From assembly GCF_030866785.1 (NCBI RefSeq), contig NZ_CP133018.1:4117721-4181720 (forward strand): a DNA stretch of 64,000 nucleotides, given 5' to 3'. This DNA comes from Agromyces protaetiae (GTDB lineage: Bacteria > Actinomycetota > Actinomycetes > Actinomycetales > Microbacteriaceae). Each line of letters opens with the position of its first letter. The first letter of the stretch is position 1. This document shows positions 17,718-26,500 of the stretch, one piece after another. The notes beneath the pieces are model-generated. The model did no database searches, was not told the origin of the DNA, and worked only from the letters and a program-made list of their open reading frames with translations. Position numbers and translations under genes: made by a program.

Positions 17718-18608
17718 TCACGAGGTGAGCGAGTCGACCCACTCCTGGTTCTCGGAGATCCACTGCGCCACGACGGGGCCGTAGTCGTCCGAGTCGTTCT
17801 CGTTGAACATGGCGTTCTCGAGCGAGTACAGGGTGTCGGAGTCCATCTTGAAGTTCTTCAGCCAGCCGCTGAGCGTCGGGAAGTTCTCCTCGAAGCTCTT
17901 GCCGCCGAACGAGTGGATGCCCTCGGCGTCACCCATCACGCCCTCGGGGTCCTCGAGGTCCTTGATCGGGAACGCGTCGTAGGCCCAGTGCGGGCGCCAC
18001 AGCGTGACGGCGATGGGCTCGCCCGCGTCGGTCGCGGCCTTGAGCTCGGACAGCATGGCCGGCGTCGACGAGGTCAGGTAGTCGAGCCCCTCGAGGCCGT
18101 AGGTCGGGATGGCCTCCTCGCTCGTGACCCGGTTCAGGCCCGAGCCCGGCTCGATGCCCACGAGGCGGTTGTCGAAGTAGTCGGCGTTGTCCGCGAGCTC
18201 GGCGAGCGAGTCGATCGGCGCGTCCTCGTTCACCGCGATGGTGAGCTTGGCGTCCTCGTTCCAGGCGCCGAGGTCGACCATGTCGTCGCCGTACTGCTCG
18301 ATGTAGTCGGAGTGCGTGATCGGCAGCCAGGTGTCCAGCACGACGTCGTAGTCGTCGTCGGTGAGGCCCTGGTAGACCGGCGCGACGTCGGCGTACTCGA
18401 GCTCGACGTTGTAGCCCTGCTCCTCGAGGATCGCCTTCCAGAGCTCGCTCGCGGCGATGCCCTCGTCCCAGCCGTTGAACACGGCGATCGTGAGGTCCTG
18501 CCGGTCCCCGTTCTCGAGGGTCTCGGCCTCCGCGCCGGTGCAGCCGGCGAGTGCGAGCGTCGCCGCGGCCCCGAGGGCCAGGGCTCCGGTGAGGTGCGTC
18601 TTCTTCAT
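17718..18608 (-). CDS. proX: Glycine betaine/proline ABC transporter, substrate-binding lipoprotein
   Basis: A 296-residue OpuAC/ProX-type binding protein. Signal peptide with lipobox LAGC (Cys23), so tethered to the outer face of the membrane. The core has the OpuAC pattern: FNGWDEGIAASELWKAILEE, YADVAPVYQGL, DVVLDTWLP and LWRPHWAYDAF, the last supplying aromatic residues for the quaternary-amine cage. ATG 18608 follows GGAAAGGAAG. It is the last gene of proV-proW-proX, 134 bases after proW, and a strong palindromic terminator follows it. It should bind betaine or proline-betaine for osmoprotection; the exact ligand cannot be read. Confidence 0.9.
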   Translation of the reverse strand: MKKTHLTGALALGAAATLALAGCTGAEAETLENGDRQDLTIAVFNGWDEGIAASELWKAILEEQGYNVELEYADVAPVYQGLTDDDYDVVLDTWLPITHSDYIEQYGDDMVDLGAWNEDAKLTIAVNEDAPIDSLAELADNADYFDNRLVGIEPGSGLNRVTSEEAIPTYGLEGLDYLTSSTPAMLSELKAATDAGEPIAVTLWRPHWAYDAFPIKDLEDPEGVMGDAEGIHSFGGKSFEENFPTLSGWLKNFKMDSDTLYSLENAMFNENDSDDYGPVVAQWISENQEWVDSLTS

Positions 18609-18742
18609 GGTGCTTCCTTTCCTCCCGCGTGCTGTGTCGCGGGCGTTGGGGATGGTTCCGCGCGCGGGGCGCGGACGTGCGGGGCGACGGATGCTCCGTG
18701 CCCACGTGATGGGCGCGCCGGCCGTGGGCGGCCGACGCTCGG

Positions 18743-19702
18743 TCATTGGCTGATCGGCGACTTGAGCGTGGAGTGCTTGACGGCCAGGCCCGAGCCGTCG
18801 GTCTCGGCGAGATCGGTCGCCTTCGAGGCATCCGTACCCGCACCCTTGGCCGTGCGCTTGGGCCTGCGCATGCCGCGCAGCCCGCCGCCGAACGCGCCGG
18901 TGACACGGTCGAGGATGACCGCCAGGATCACGACCGAGAGGCCCGCCTCGAAGCCGAGTGCGACATCGATGCGCGTGAGGCTCTGCACCACCTGCCCGCC
19001 CAGGCCGCCGGCGCCGACCATGCCGGCGATGACGACCATCGAGAGCGACAGCATGATGACCTGGTTGACGCCGGCCATGATCGACGGCATCGCGAGCGGC
19101 AGCTGGATCTGGCGCAGGATGCGGCCCGGCGAGGAGCCGAACGCCTGACCGGCCTCGACCACCTCCTTGTCCACTCCGCGGATGCCGAGCTCGGTGAGCC
19201 GCACGCCCGGGGCCATGGCAAACACGATCGTGGCCACGATGCCGGGCACGACGCCCACGCGGAACAGGATCAGTGCCGGGATCAGGTACACGAATGCCGG
19301 CATCGTCTGCATGAAGTCGAGGATGGGCCGGATGATGTTCGACGCGACCGTGTTGCGGGCCGCGAGGATGCCGACCGGGATCGCGATGAGGACCGCGATC
19401 GTGCTCGCCACGAGGACGAGCGCGAGCGTGTCCATCGCGTTCTCCCACTGGTTCACGCCGAGCACCACCGTCAGGCCCACGAGCGAGCCGAGCGCGAGCT
19501 TCCAGCCCTTCGCCCACCAGGCGATCGCGGCGATCACGATGATCACCGCCCAGAACGGCGGCGTGGAGAGCACCCAGTCGACGGCGTCGTAGAAGCCGAG
19601 GAAGATCGTGCGGAGCACCGCGAAGAACCCCGCGAGCGCGTCGGTGAGCACGTCGATGAACGCGTCGGCCCATTCGCCGAGCGGAAGGCGGAAGTCGTTC
19701 AC
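18743..19702 (-). CDS. proW: Glycine betaine/proline ABC transporter, permease
   Basis: A 319-residue OpuAB/ProW permease with about six membrane helices after an amphipathic N-terminus. The ABC-coupling EAA-type loop is seen around GVDKEVVEAGQAFGSSPGRI. GTG 19702 is chosen because it overlaps the proV stop by four bases (GTGA) and gives the right length. A basic, disordered tail of about 45 residues follows the last helix, longer than usual. It forms the membrane channel for proX-delivered osmolytes. Confidence 0.9.
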   Translation of the reverse strand: MNDFRLPLGEWADAFIDVLTDALAGFFAVLRTIFLGFYDAVDWVLSTPPFWAVIIVIAAIAWWAKGWKLALGSLVGLTVVLGVNQWENAMDTLALVLVASTIAVLIAIPVGILAARNTVASNIIRPILDFMQTMPAFVYLIPALILFRVGVVPGIVATIVFAMAPGVRLTELGIRGVDKEVVEAGQAFGSSPGRILRQIQLPLAMPSIMAGVNQVIMLSLSMVVIAGMVGAGGLGGQVVQSLTRIDVALGFEAGLSVVILAVILDRVTGAFGGGLRGMRRPKRTAKGAGTDASKATDLAETDGSGLAVKHSTLKSPISQ

Positions 19703-21111
19703 CGGGCACCTCCCTCGTTCGCCGCCGAGCCGGGCACGGCGGTGCCCGCCGCCGCTTCCGGATCGGAGGTCGCGCGCAGCGTCTCGGTGATCACGTCGAC
19801 CGGGACGGTCGCCGGCGGCTCGACGACCTGGATCTCGGCCGTGTCGGTCGAGAGGTTGCCGAGCGCCGCGAGCAGTGTCACGCGGGGCACCGCGCCGAGG
19901 AGCCGGCCCTGCTCGTCGACCACCGCGAGCGACATCGGGCTGAGCGCCGCGCTCTCGAGGAGATCGGAGAGGTACTGGTCGGGCGCGACGGTCGCGTGGT
20001 CGGTGCGGATGACGGACTCGAGCGAGCGCTCACCGCGCTGCACCAGCCGCAGCACGTCCCGGTCGTGCACCACGCCGAGGAGCTTGCGGCCCGAGCGCAC
20101 GACGAACACGGTCGAGGTCTGCAGGTCGCGCATGGTGCGGAGCGCTGCGCGCGGTCCGGCCGACGCGGCGATGACCGCGCGCGGCGGCTCCATGACATTG
20201 GCCGCGGTGAGGACGCGGGCGCGGTCGACGTCGGCGACGAACGAGGCGACGTAGTCGTCGGCGGGATCCGTGAGGATCTCCTCGGCGGTGCCGACCTGCA
20301 CGATGCGGCCGTCGCGCATGACCGCGATGCGGTCGCCGAGGAACATGGCCTCGTTGAGGTCGTGCGTGATGAAGACGATCGTCTTGCCGAGCTCCTGCTG
20401 CAGTTCGACGAGCTGCTCCTGCATCTCGCGCCGGATGAGCGGGTCGAGGGCCGAGAAGGCCTCGTCCATGAGCAGGATGTCGGTGTCGGCGGCGAGGGCG
20501 CGGGCGAGGCCGACGCGCTGCTGCATGCCGCCCGACAGCTCGGAGGGCAGCTTCTCCTCCCAGCCGGCGAGGCCGACGCGCTCGATGACGCGCATCGCGC
20601 GTTCGCGCCGCTCGGCCGCGGGCACGCCCTGGATCTCGAGGCCGTACGCGGCATTGTCGAGCACCGTGCGGTGCGGGAACAGCGCGAAGTGCTGGAAGAC
20701 CATCGAGATGTGGTCGCGACGCACGGCACGCAGCTGCTTGGCGGGGACGTCGGTGATGGGCTTGCCCATCACCGAGACCGTGCCGGCAGTCGGCTCGAGC
20801 AGGCCGTTCAGGGTGCGGATGAGCGTCGACTTGCCGGAGCCGGAGAGGCCCATGACGACGAAGATCTCGCCGGGGGCGACGCTGAAGTCGGCATCGATGA
20901 CGGCCGCGGTACCGAGTGCGGCGATCTCGTCCCGGCTGGCCCCGCGCCGGAGCCGGGCGAGGGCCTCGGCCGGGCGGCGGCCGAAGAACTTGGTCAGGCC
21001 GCGCACCTCGAGTGCGGGCTGCGCCGGAGCGGTGTGCTGGTCCTCGACGATCGGCGGTCGTTCGAGCGGGGCTGCGGTCGTGGAATCGGGCATGCGGGCA
21101 GGCATCTCCAC
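19699..21111 (-). CDS. proV: Glycine betaine/proline ABC transporter, ATPase with CBS domains
   Basis: A 470-residue ATPase of the OpuAA/ProV type. Walker A is GLSGSGKST, then Q-loop MVFQHFALFPHRTV, signature LSGGMQQRVGLARALAAD, Walker B ILLMDEAFSALDPL, and H-loop THD. The N-terminal FGRRPAEAL...DEIAALGTAAVIDADFSV lead-in is diagnostic for this subfamily. Two CBS domains (about 290-420) sense ionic strength in OpuA homologs. The start is uncertain among GTG 21111, ATG 21105 and ATG 21093; none has a strong ribosome-binding site. It is the first gene of the operon. Confidence 0.9.
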   Translation of the reverse strand: MEMPARMPDSTTAAPLERPPIVEDQHTAPAQPALEVRGLTKFFGRRPAEALARLRRGASRDEIAALGTAAVIDADFSVAPGEIFVVMGLSGSGKSTLIRTLNGLLEPTAGTVSVMGKPITDVPAKQLRAVRRDHISMVFQHFALFPHRTVLDNAAYGLEIQGVPAAERRERAMRVIERVGLAGWEEKLPSELSGGMQQRVGLARALAADTDILLMDEAFSALDPLIRREMQEQLVELQQELGKTIVFITHDLNEAMFLGDRIAVMRDGRIVQVGTAEEILTDPADDYVASFVADVDRARVLTAANVMEPPRAVIAASAGPRAALRTMRDLQTSTVFVVRSGRKLLGVVHDRDVLRLVQRGERSLESVIRTDHATVAPDQYLSDLLESAALSPMSLAVVDEQGRLLGAVPRVTLLAALGNLSTDTAEIQVVEPPATVPVDVITETLRATSDPEAAAGTAVPGSAANEGGAR

Positions 21112-21396
21112 GGAGAGCGCGGGTACGCGAGCACCGATTCCGGCGTCGCGGAACTCTCCTGGTTCAGGCCGGGTTCAGGCGATCCGGGACGCGGGGCTCA
21201 AGCCGGCGAATCATGCATGCCAGGCGAACTCCACGTCCAGCGCACACCGCCATCGGAGCGGTGTACCACGCGCGGAACCATACGTTCCCGCGAGGCCGGT
21301 AGGGACCGTCTCAGCGGAAGCGCGGACAGGGGCAAACGACCCGTGAGGGCCGACGTCAACGGTAGCCATGTTCATGACGCAACCTCAACCCGAGCC

Positions 21397-21427
21397 GGTA
21401 TACCGCTGGCCCGACCAGGGATTTCAA
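21397..21427 (-). promoter_or_regulatory. Candidate promoter of proVWX
   Basis: On the minus strand TTGAAA (21422-21427) is followed 19 bases later by TATACC (21397-21402), a sigma-70-like pair with slightly long spacing. It sits in the 317-base gap in front of proV, which is otherwise free of genes and obvious repeats. The transcript leader would be about 280 bases. Confidence 0.35.
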
Positions 21428-21428
21428 T

Positions 21429-22073
21429 TCATTTCGATGAATCGTCCACGGCGCGGCGGGAGAGGACGGCGGCGGTGAAGAAGCAGACGGCGCCGAGGAG
21501 GGTGCCGAGGTTCGCCCAGTATTCACTCAGCAGATCGCCGGTCTCCGGCACGACATAGGCGCCGATCGCGGAGGCGCCGAACGCGACCGAGCCCGCCAGG
21601 TTCAGCCAGGTGCCGTGCCAGGTGCGCGCATCGGGATCCCAGAGCCGGCCCCGGTCCTTCGTCGCGACGACCGCGAGCGTGCTCGAGACGAGGAACGCGA
21701 TCGAACCCCACGCGTCGGGGCGCCAGCCCGCCCCGACCGCCTCGGGCCGAGCAATCGCCGCGGCGAGCGCGGCGGCCGTCGACAGGTTGAACAGCAGGGT
21801 GCCGGCGAACTGGATCGCCGCGGCCCACCAGTCGGCTCGGTCCGCGCGATGCATCTGCCGCCGAGGCATCCGTCGCCCGCTCAGACTGAGCTGGATGAAC
21901 GCGGCCAGCGTGAAGAAGACCGAGCCGATGACGAACGTGACGTTCGCGCCGACGTCGCCGAGCCACGCCGCGTACGGCGGAAGCGCACCCGCGAAGAAGC
22001 ACAGCGAACCGACCGCGAAGCCCCAGGCTTCGCGGCGCAGCCGTCTCGTGGTGGTGGCGACCGGGCGCGTCAT
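21429..22073 (-). CDS. YrhK-like integral membrane protein
   Basis: A 214-residue protein with about six hydrophobic helices arranged as repeated two-helix units (WGFAVGSLCFFAGALPPYAAW, then GTLLFNLSTAAAL, then WLNLAGSVAFGASAIGAYV). The W-x-F-x-GS...F-x-G pattern is that of YrhK-domain proteins, whose function is unknown. It starts nine bases after the glutamate decarboxylase stop, so both are probably one transcript. A role in acid or GABA handling is an inference from that position only. Confidence 0.72.
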   Translation of the reverse strand: MTRPVATTTRRLRREAWGFAVGSLCFFAGALPPYAAWLGDVGANVTFVIGSVFFTLAAFIQLSLSGRRMPRRQMHRADRADWWAAAIQFAGTLLFNLSTAAALAAAIARPEAVGAGWRPDAWGSIAFLVSSTLAVVATKDRGRLWDPDARTWHGTWLNLAGSVAFGASAIGAYVVPETGDLLSEYWANLGTLLGAVCFFTAAVLSRRAVDDSSK

Positions 22074-22082
22074 CGCCCGGTG

Positions 22083-23450
22083 TCAGTGGTGGAACGTCGG
22101 GCCGAGTCCCGGATGCGGCATCGGCGAATCGAGCGCATCGAGGTAGGCCGTCTCGGTGCGGATGTCGCGCATCAGGTCCTCAGCGAGGTCGCGGCTGAGC
22201 CCGTTGCGGCAGACGATGCGCATGACGGTCTGGCCGGCGAGGTCGCCCGAGAGCGGGTACGCCGGGACGAGCCAGCCTCGGATGCGGAGCCGCTCCGACA
22301 GGTGGTAGAGCGTCCAGTTGTCGGTATGGCCGGCCTTCAGGCGCCACGCGAAGACGGGGATGTCGCTGCCGTCGGTGAGCAGCTCGAAGGCGTCCAGCTG
22401 GCTCACGCCGTGCGAGAGGTAGCGCGCGACATCCTGCGAGGCCTGCTGGATCTCCCGGTAGCCGGTCCGCCCGAGCCGCAGGAACCGGTAGTACTGCAGC
22501 AGCACCTGGGCGCCGGGCCGCGAGAAGTTCAGCGCGAACGTCGGCATCTCCCCGCCGAGATAGCTGACCTTGAAGACGAGGTCCTCGGGCAGTGCCGCCG
22601 TATTGCGCCACACGACCCAGCCGACGCCGGGGTAGACGAGTCCGTACTTGTGACCCGACGTGTTGATGGACTGCACGCGCTCCACGCGGAAGTCCCACTC
22701 GAGGTCGGGCTGCAGGAACGGCGCGACCATCGCACCGGATGCCCCGTCGACGTGCATCGGGATGTCGAGCCCCGTCTTCGCCTGGATCTCGTCGAGCTTC
22801 GCGGCGATCTGCGCGACCGGCTCGTACGCCCCGGTATAGGTCACGCCCATGAGCGCGACGACGCCGATGGTGTGCTCGTCGACCACGTCCTCGAGCCCCG
22901 TGCCATCCATCAGCGGATGCTCCTCGGTCGTGGGGATGAACCGCATCTCGACGTCGAAGTAGTTGCAGAACTTCTCCCAGCACACCTGGACCGCCGAGCT
23001 CATGATGAGGTTCGGCTTCTCGGTCGACTTCCCCGCCGCACGACGCGCGTGCTGCCAGCGGCGCTTCAGCGCGAGCCCGCCGAGCATGCAGGCCTCGGAG
23101 GAGCCGATCGTCGACGTGCCGATCACGTCATTGCGGTTCGGTGCGTTCCAGAGGTCGGCGAGGATGCGCCAGCAGTACTCCTCGATCGAGGCCGTCGCCG
23201 GGTACTCGTCCTTGTCGATCATGTTCTTGTCGAACGAGTCCTTGTAGAGCCGGTCGGCGTGCTCATCCATCCAGGTGCCGACGAACGTCGCGAGATTCAA
23301 CCGCGCATTGCCGTCGAGCATGGTCTCGTCGCGGACGATTCGGTAGGCCGTGTCGGGCAGCATCGAGCCCTCGGGAATCTGCGTGTAGCGCGCGGTCGTC
23401 GCCTCGCCGGCGCGACTGAACGTCGGAATGAGCTCGTCGTCTTTGAGCAT
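22083..23450 (-). CDS. gadB: Glutamate decarboxylase
   Basis: A 455-residue PLP enzyme converting glutamate to GABA plus CO2 while consuming a proton. ATG 23450 follows GGGGAGGGG. Motifs: GTSTIGSSEACMLGGLA near residues 111-127, PMHVDGASGAMVAPF around 231-245, and the PLP lysine Lys268 in SINTSGHKYGLVYPG. The length matches the 455-470 norm. It is followed by a YrhK-like membrane gene and no GadC antiporter is visible. A small hairpin 25-47 bases upstream of the start could be an operator or the zur terminator. Confidence 0.93.
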   Translation of the reverse strand: MLKDDELIPTFSRAGEATTARYTQIPEGSMLPDTAYRIVRDETMLDGNARLNLATFVGTWMDEHADRLYKDSFDKNMIDKDEYPATASIEEYCWRILADLWNAPNRNDVIGTSTIGSSEACMLGGLALKRRWQHARRAAGKSTEKPNLIMSSAVQVCWEKFCNYFDVEMRFIPTTEEHPLMDGTGLEDVVDEHTIGVVALMGVTYTGAYEPVAQIAAKLDEIQAKTGLDIPMHVDGASGAMVAPFLQPDLEWDFRVERVQSINTSGHKYGLVYPGVGWVVWRNTAALPEDLVFKVSYLGGEMPTFALNFSRPGAQVLLQYYRFLRLGRTGYREIQQASQDVARYLSHGVSQLDAFELLTDGSDIPVFAWRLKAGHTDNWTLYHLSERLRIRGWLVPAYPLSGDLAGQTVMRIVCRNGLSRDLAEDLMRDIRTETAYLDALDSPMPHPGLGPTFHH

Positions 23451-23474
23451 GGCCCCTCCCCAGGTCCGGTTCAG

Positions 23475-23497
23475 GGCAGACGATACGCCCGTCTGCC
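23475..23497 (-). terminator. Hairpin between zur and gadB
   Basis: GGCAGACG-N7-CGTCTGCC, an 8-bp perfect stem 57 bases past the zur stop and 25 bases before the gadB start. It is probably the terminator of the znu-zur operon, but its closeness to gadB leaves an operator role open. Confidence 0.45.
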
Positions 23498-23553
23498 GCC
23501 CGACGGCTATCCCGCAGGTCGAGGAGGGCGTCGGCGGGGCTCGGGACGCGTCG

Positions 23554-23967
23554 CTATTCGACCGGCGAAGCCGGGGCAGCGCCGAGCTTCTCGGTACAGG
23601 TCGCGCACAGCCCGAACACGTCGACGACGTGGGCCGCGCCCGTGAAGCCGTGCTCGCCCGCGACACGCTTGGCCCAGTCCTCGACCTCGTCGGCGGCGAT
23701 CTCGACCGTGAGCCCGCAGTTCCGGCAGATCAGGTGATGGTGGTGACCGGTGCTGCACGCCCGGTAGAGCGCTTCGCCCTCGGGCGACTGCAGCGAGTCG
23801 GCGTCACCGCTGGACGCGAGGTCGCCGAGTGCCCGGTAGACGGTCGCGAGGCCGATCGGCGAGCCGCTGGCGTGCAGCGCCGAGTGCAGCGCCTGCGCGC
23901 TGATGAAGCCCTCGGTGTCGTCGAGGGCCTCGCGAACGGCCTCGCGCTGCCAAGTGTTGCGTTTCAT
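23554..23967 (-). CDS. zur: Zinc uptake regulator Zur (Fur family)
   Basis: A 137-residue Fur-type repressor: winged helix from residue 4 (NTWQREAVREALDD to LATVYRALGDLASSG), then the metal-binding domain. HHHHLICRNCG and CATC supply the structural-zinc cysteines and sensory His residues. It is the last gene of the znu operon and its start overlaps the upstream permease stop by four bases. A Zur-type box is present in front of znuA, so it should repress its own operon when zinc is plentiful. The other Fur subfamilies (Fur, Mur, PerR) are less likely because the neighbours are zinc transport genes. Confidence 0.88.
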   Translation of the reverse strand: MKRNTWQREAVREALDDTEGFISAQALHSALHASGSPIGLATVYRALGDLASSGDADSLQSPEGEALYRACSTGHHHHLICRNCGLTVEIAADEVEDWAKRVAGEHGFTGAAHVVDVFGLCATCTEKLGAAPASPVE

Positions 23968-24806
23968 GCGATCCGTGCCTCTTCCGCGGTCTCGACGGGG
24001 ATCGAGCGTGCCCTCCACGGTAGTCGCCGAACCCTGGAAACCCCCAGGGCGATCACGAAGCACGCGGTCGCGGCCAGCGCGATCGACGGGCCCGCCGCGA
24101 TCGCGAAGGCGCGCGACGCCAGCACCCCGGCGATGCCCGAGGCGGCCCCGATGACCGGAGCGGCGAACAACACCCCCCGATAGCTCGTCACCACGAGCCG
24201 CGCGGCGGCCGCAGGCGCCGCGATGAGCGCGATGGCGAGGATCGCGCCGACCGCGGGCAGCGAGCTGACCACCGACGCCGCGATGAGGCCGAGCACGAGC
24301 AGCTCGACGGGCCATTCGCGGAAGCCCGCCGCGCGGAACCCCGCCGGGTCGAACGTCGAGAACACGATCCGGGTGCCGAAGGCCGCGACCGCGAGCACGG
24401 CGACGACCGCGACGACCGCGGCGAGCACGATGTCGGCGTCGGTCACCGTCAGGATCGACCCGACGAGGAAGGCCTCCGGCTGGATGGGCAGCCCCGGGAT
24501 GGCGGCCTGCAGCAGCGCACCCGCGGCGAAGCCGCCGGTGAGCACAACGCCCGCGGCCACCTGCGCGCCCTGGCGGCGGATGCGCGCGATGCCCGCCATG
24601 ATCGCCACGATGACGACGGATGCCACGGCGGCACCGAGCGGCACGCTCACGCCGAGCGCGGCCGCGGCCACGGCGCCCGGGTAGGTCGCGTGCGTGAGCG
24701 CCTGCGCGAAGAACGTGCGGCGGCGGAGCACGACGAGCGCGCCGACGAACCCGGCGCCGGCCCCGATCACGATCGCGGCGAGCATCGCGCGTTCGAAGTA
24801 CCCCAT
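23964..24806 (-). CDS. znuB: Zinc ABC transporter permease (second ZnuB)
   Basis: A 280-residue ABC-3 family permease with about eight hydrophobic helices. Conserved features are ALTHATYPGAVAAAALG near residue 37-53, a coupling loop, and ALIAAPAAAARL near residue 210. Its start overlaps the previous permease stop by one base (TGATG-like), and its stop overlaps the zur start by four bases. With the other permease it should form a heterodimeric channel, as in several actinobacterial znu loci. Confidence 0.86.
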   Translation of the reverse strand: MGYFERAMLAAIVIGAGAGFVGALVVLRRRTFFAQALTHATYPGAVAAAALGVSVPLGAAVASVVIVAIMAGIARIRRQGAQVAAGVVLTGGFAAGALLQAAIPGLPIQPEAFLVGSILTVTDADIVLAAVVAVVAVLAVAAFGTRIVFSTFDPAGFRAAGFREWPVELLVLGLIAASVVSSLPAVGAILAIALIAAPAAAARLVVTSYRGVLFAAPVIGAASGIAGVLASRAFAIAAGPSIALAATACFVIALGVSRVRRLPWRARSIPVETAEEARIA

Positions 24807-25732
24807 CAGCGCCGCTCCCCCGCGAGGTCGCCGTCGGCCGCGGCGCGGCGCGGCATCCGCCCTCGTGGCGTCACCCGCGCGACCGTCGCACGCCCGGCCG
24901 CCCACGCGCCCAGCAGGACGAGGGCGTAGCCGACGACGAAGACGCCCACGACGGTCGCGCCGGCCGGCAGATCGACGCCGAGGCCGACCGACGCGGCGTA
25001 GCCGGCGGAGAGGCCGAGCCACGCGGCGATCGCCGCGAAGACGCCGGCGACGGGGAACAGCACCCACAGCCGGTCGGTCACGAGCCGGGCCACCGCGCCC
25101 GGAACGATCAGGAGCGCGAGCACCAGCAGCGTGCCCACCGTGCTCGCCGCCGCGACCACGACGAGCGCCACGGCCGCGTTGAGCGTGAGGTCCAGCAGGA
25201 ACGCGGGATCCCCCGCCGCGCGGCTGCCGCGCGCGTCGAACGCCCGGAACAGCTGCTGCTTCATGGTGAGCACGACCGCCGCGAGCGCGACGAGGCTCAC
25301 GATCACCAGTGGGAGCACATCGGCCGGCGGGATCGTGAGGACGCGGCCGAAGAGCAGGGCCTCGAGCTCACCCGCATAGTCGGAGCTCTTGGACACCACG
25401 ATCACGCCGATGCTGAAGGTCGCCGTCAGCACGATGGCGATCGCGGCGTCCGAGGCCACGCCCGCGCGGCCGAGCCAGGTGAGCACGACCGCCGCCGCGA
25501 GCGCGGCCACCGCGGCACCGGGCACGAGCCCCGACGTACCGGCGACGGCGAGGCCGATCGCCAGGCCGGGGAATACCGCGTGCGTGAGGCCGTCGCTGAT
25601 GAACTCGAGGCCGCGGAGGTTGACGAGCACGCCCACCACGCCGGCGACCACCGCGAGCACGAGCATGACGCCGAGCGCACGCGCCATGAACGGCAGCTCG
25701 AACGCTCCGAAGAGCGCCTCGGCGAGGCCCAT
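24806..25732 (-). CDS. znuB: Zinc ABC transporter permease (first ZnuB)
   Basis: A 308-residue ABC-3 family permease, about eight helices. [21 protein letters not shown] near residue 46-66 and [17 protein letters not shown] are family-typical. ATG 25732 is adjacent to the znuC stop (TGATG); a TTG one codon earlier is possible. It resembles the second permease in fold but not closely in sequence, so the duplication is old. The basic C-terminus (RGRMPRR) is short and cytoplasmic. Confidence 0.87.
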   Translation of the reverse strand: MGLAEALFGAFELPFMARALGVMLVLAVVAGVVGVLVNLRGLEFISDGLTHAVFPGLAIGLAVAGTSGLVPGAAVAALAAAVVLTWLGRAGVASDAAIAIVLTATFSIGVIVVSKSSDYAGELEALLFGRVLTIPPADVLPLVIVSLVALAAVVLTMKQQLFRAFDARGSRAAGDPAFLLDLTLNAAVALVVVAAASTVGTLLVLALLIVPGAVARLVTDRLWVLFPVAGVFAAIAAWLGLSAGYAASVGLGVDLPAGATVVGVFVVGYALVLLGAWAAGRATVARVTPRGRMPRRAAADGDLAGERR

Positions 25733-26496
25733 CAATGACCCTCGTGACCGGGGACGACGAGCGTGTGCTCATCGATCTCGATCTCGGTGCCCTCGAAGCA
25801 CGCCTGCAGGTTGTCGAGCGTGAGCACGTCGGTGACGGGGCCGTGCGCGAGCTGACTGCCGTTCACGAGCACCACGGAGTCGCAGACCTGCCGGGCGAGC
25901 TCGAGATCGTGGGTCGAGACGACCACCGCGACACCGCGGCGCTTGAGGGTTCGCAGCGTCTCCACCAGCGCCTCGCGGTTCTGCTGGTCGAGGCCGTTGA
26001 ACGGCTCGTCGAGCAACAGCAGCTGCGGCTCGGAGGCGAGCGCCCGCGCGAGGAGCCCGCGTTGTCGCTGGCCGCCCGAGAGATCGCCGAACCGGCGCGC
26101 GCCCAGCTCGGAGAGCCCGACGGTGTCGAGGGCGGTGCGCACAGCATCGCGGTCGCGCCGACCGGGCCAGCGGAGCAGCCCGAGTCGCCGGTACCGACCC
26201 TGCATGACGACCTGTCGAAGGCTGATCGGGAAGTCGGGGTCGAGGTCGGCGCTCTGCGGGAGGAGGCCGATCATGCCGGGCGCGGCATATGCCTTCCCCG
26301 CGAACTCGACCGTGCCGTGGGTGCGCGGGACGAGCCCGAGCAGTCCGTTGAGCAGCGTGGACTTGCCGGCGCCGTTCGGCCCGATGAGCGCGACGGCCTC
26401 GCCGGGCGCCACGTCGAACGCCAGCCCGTCGACACCGCGTCCGCCCGGGTGCATGAACGCGGCATCGCGGACGCGCAGCACGGGCGGGACGGTCAT
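25732..26496 (-). CDS. znuC: Zinc ABC transporter ATPase
   Basis: A 254-residue ABC ATPase. ATG 26496 is four bases after the znuA stop. Walker [11 protein letters not shown]-loop [11 protein letters not shown], signature [17 protein letters not shown], Walker [13 protein letters not shown], and His switch STHD are all present. It is a metal-type (MntA/ZnuC) ATPase by length and context. It energises zinc import through the two permeases that follow. Confidence 0.9.
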   Translation of the reverse strand: MTVPPVLRVRDAAFMHPGGRGVDGLAFDVAPGEAVALIGPNGAGKSTLLNGLLGLVPRTHGTVEFAGKAYAAPGMIGLLPQSADLDPDFPISLRQVVMQGRYRRLGLLRWPGRRDRDAVRTALDTVGLSELGARRFGDLSGGQRQRGLLARALASEPQLLLLDEPFNGLDQQNREALVETLRTLKRRGVAVVVSTHDLELARQVCDSVVLVNGSQLAHGPVTDVLTLDNLQACFEGTEIEIDEHTLVVPGHEGH

Positions 26497-26500
26497 CTGA

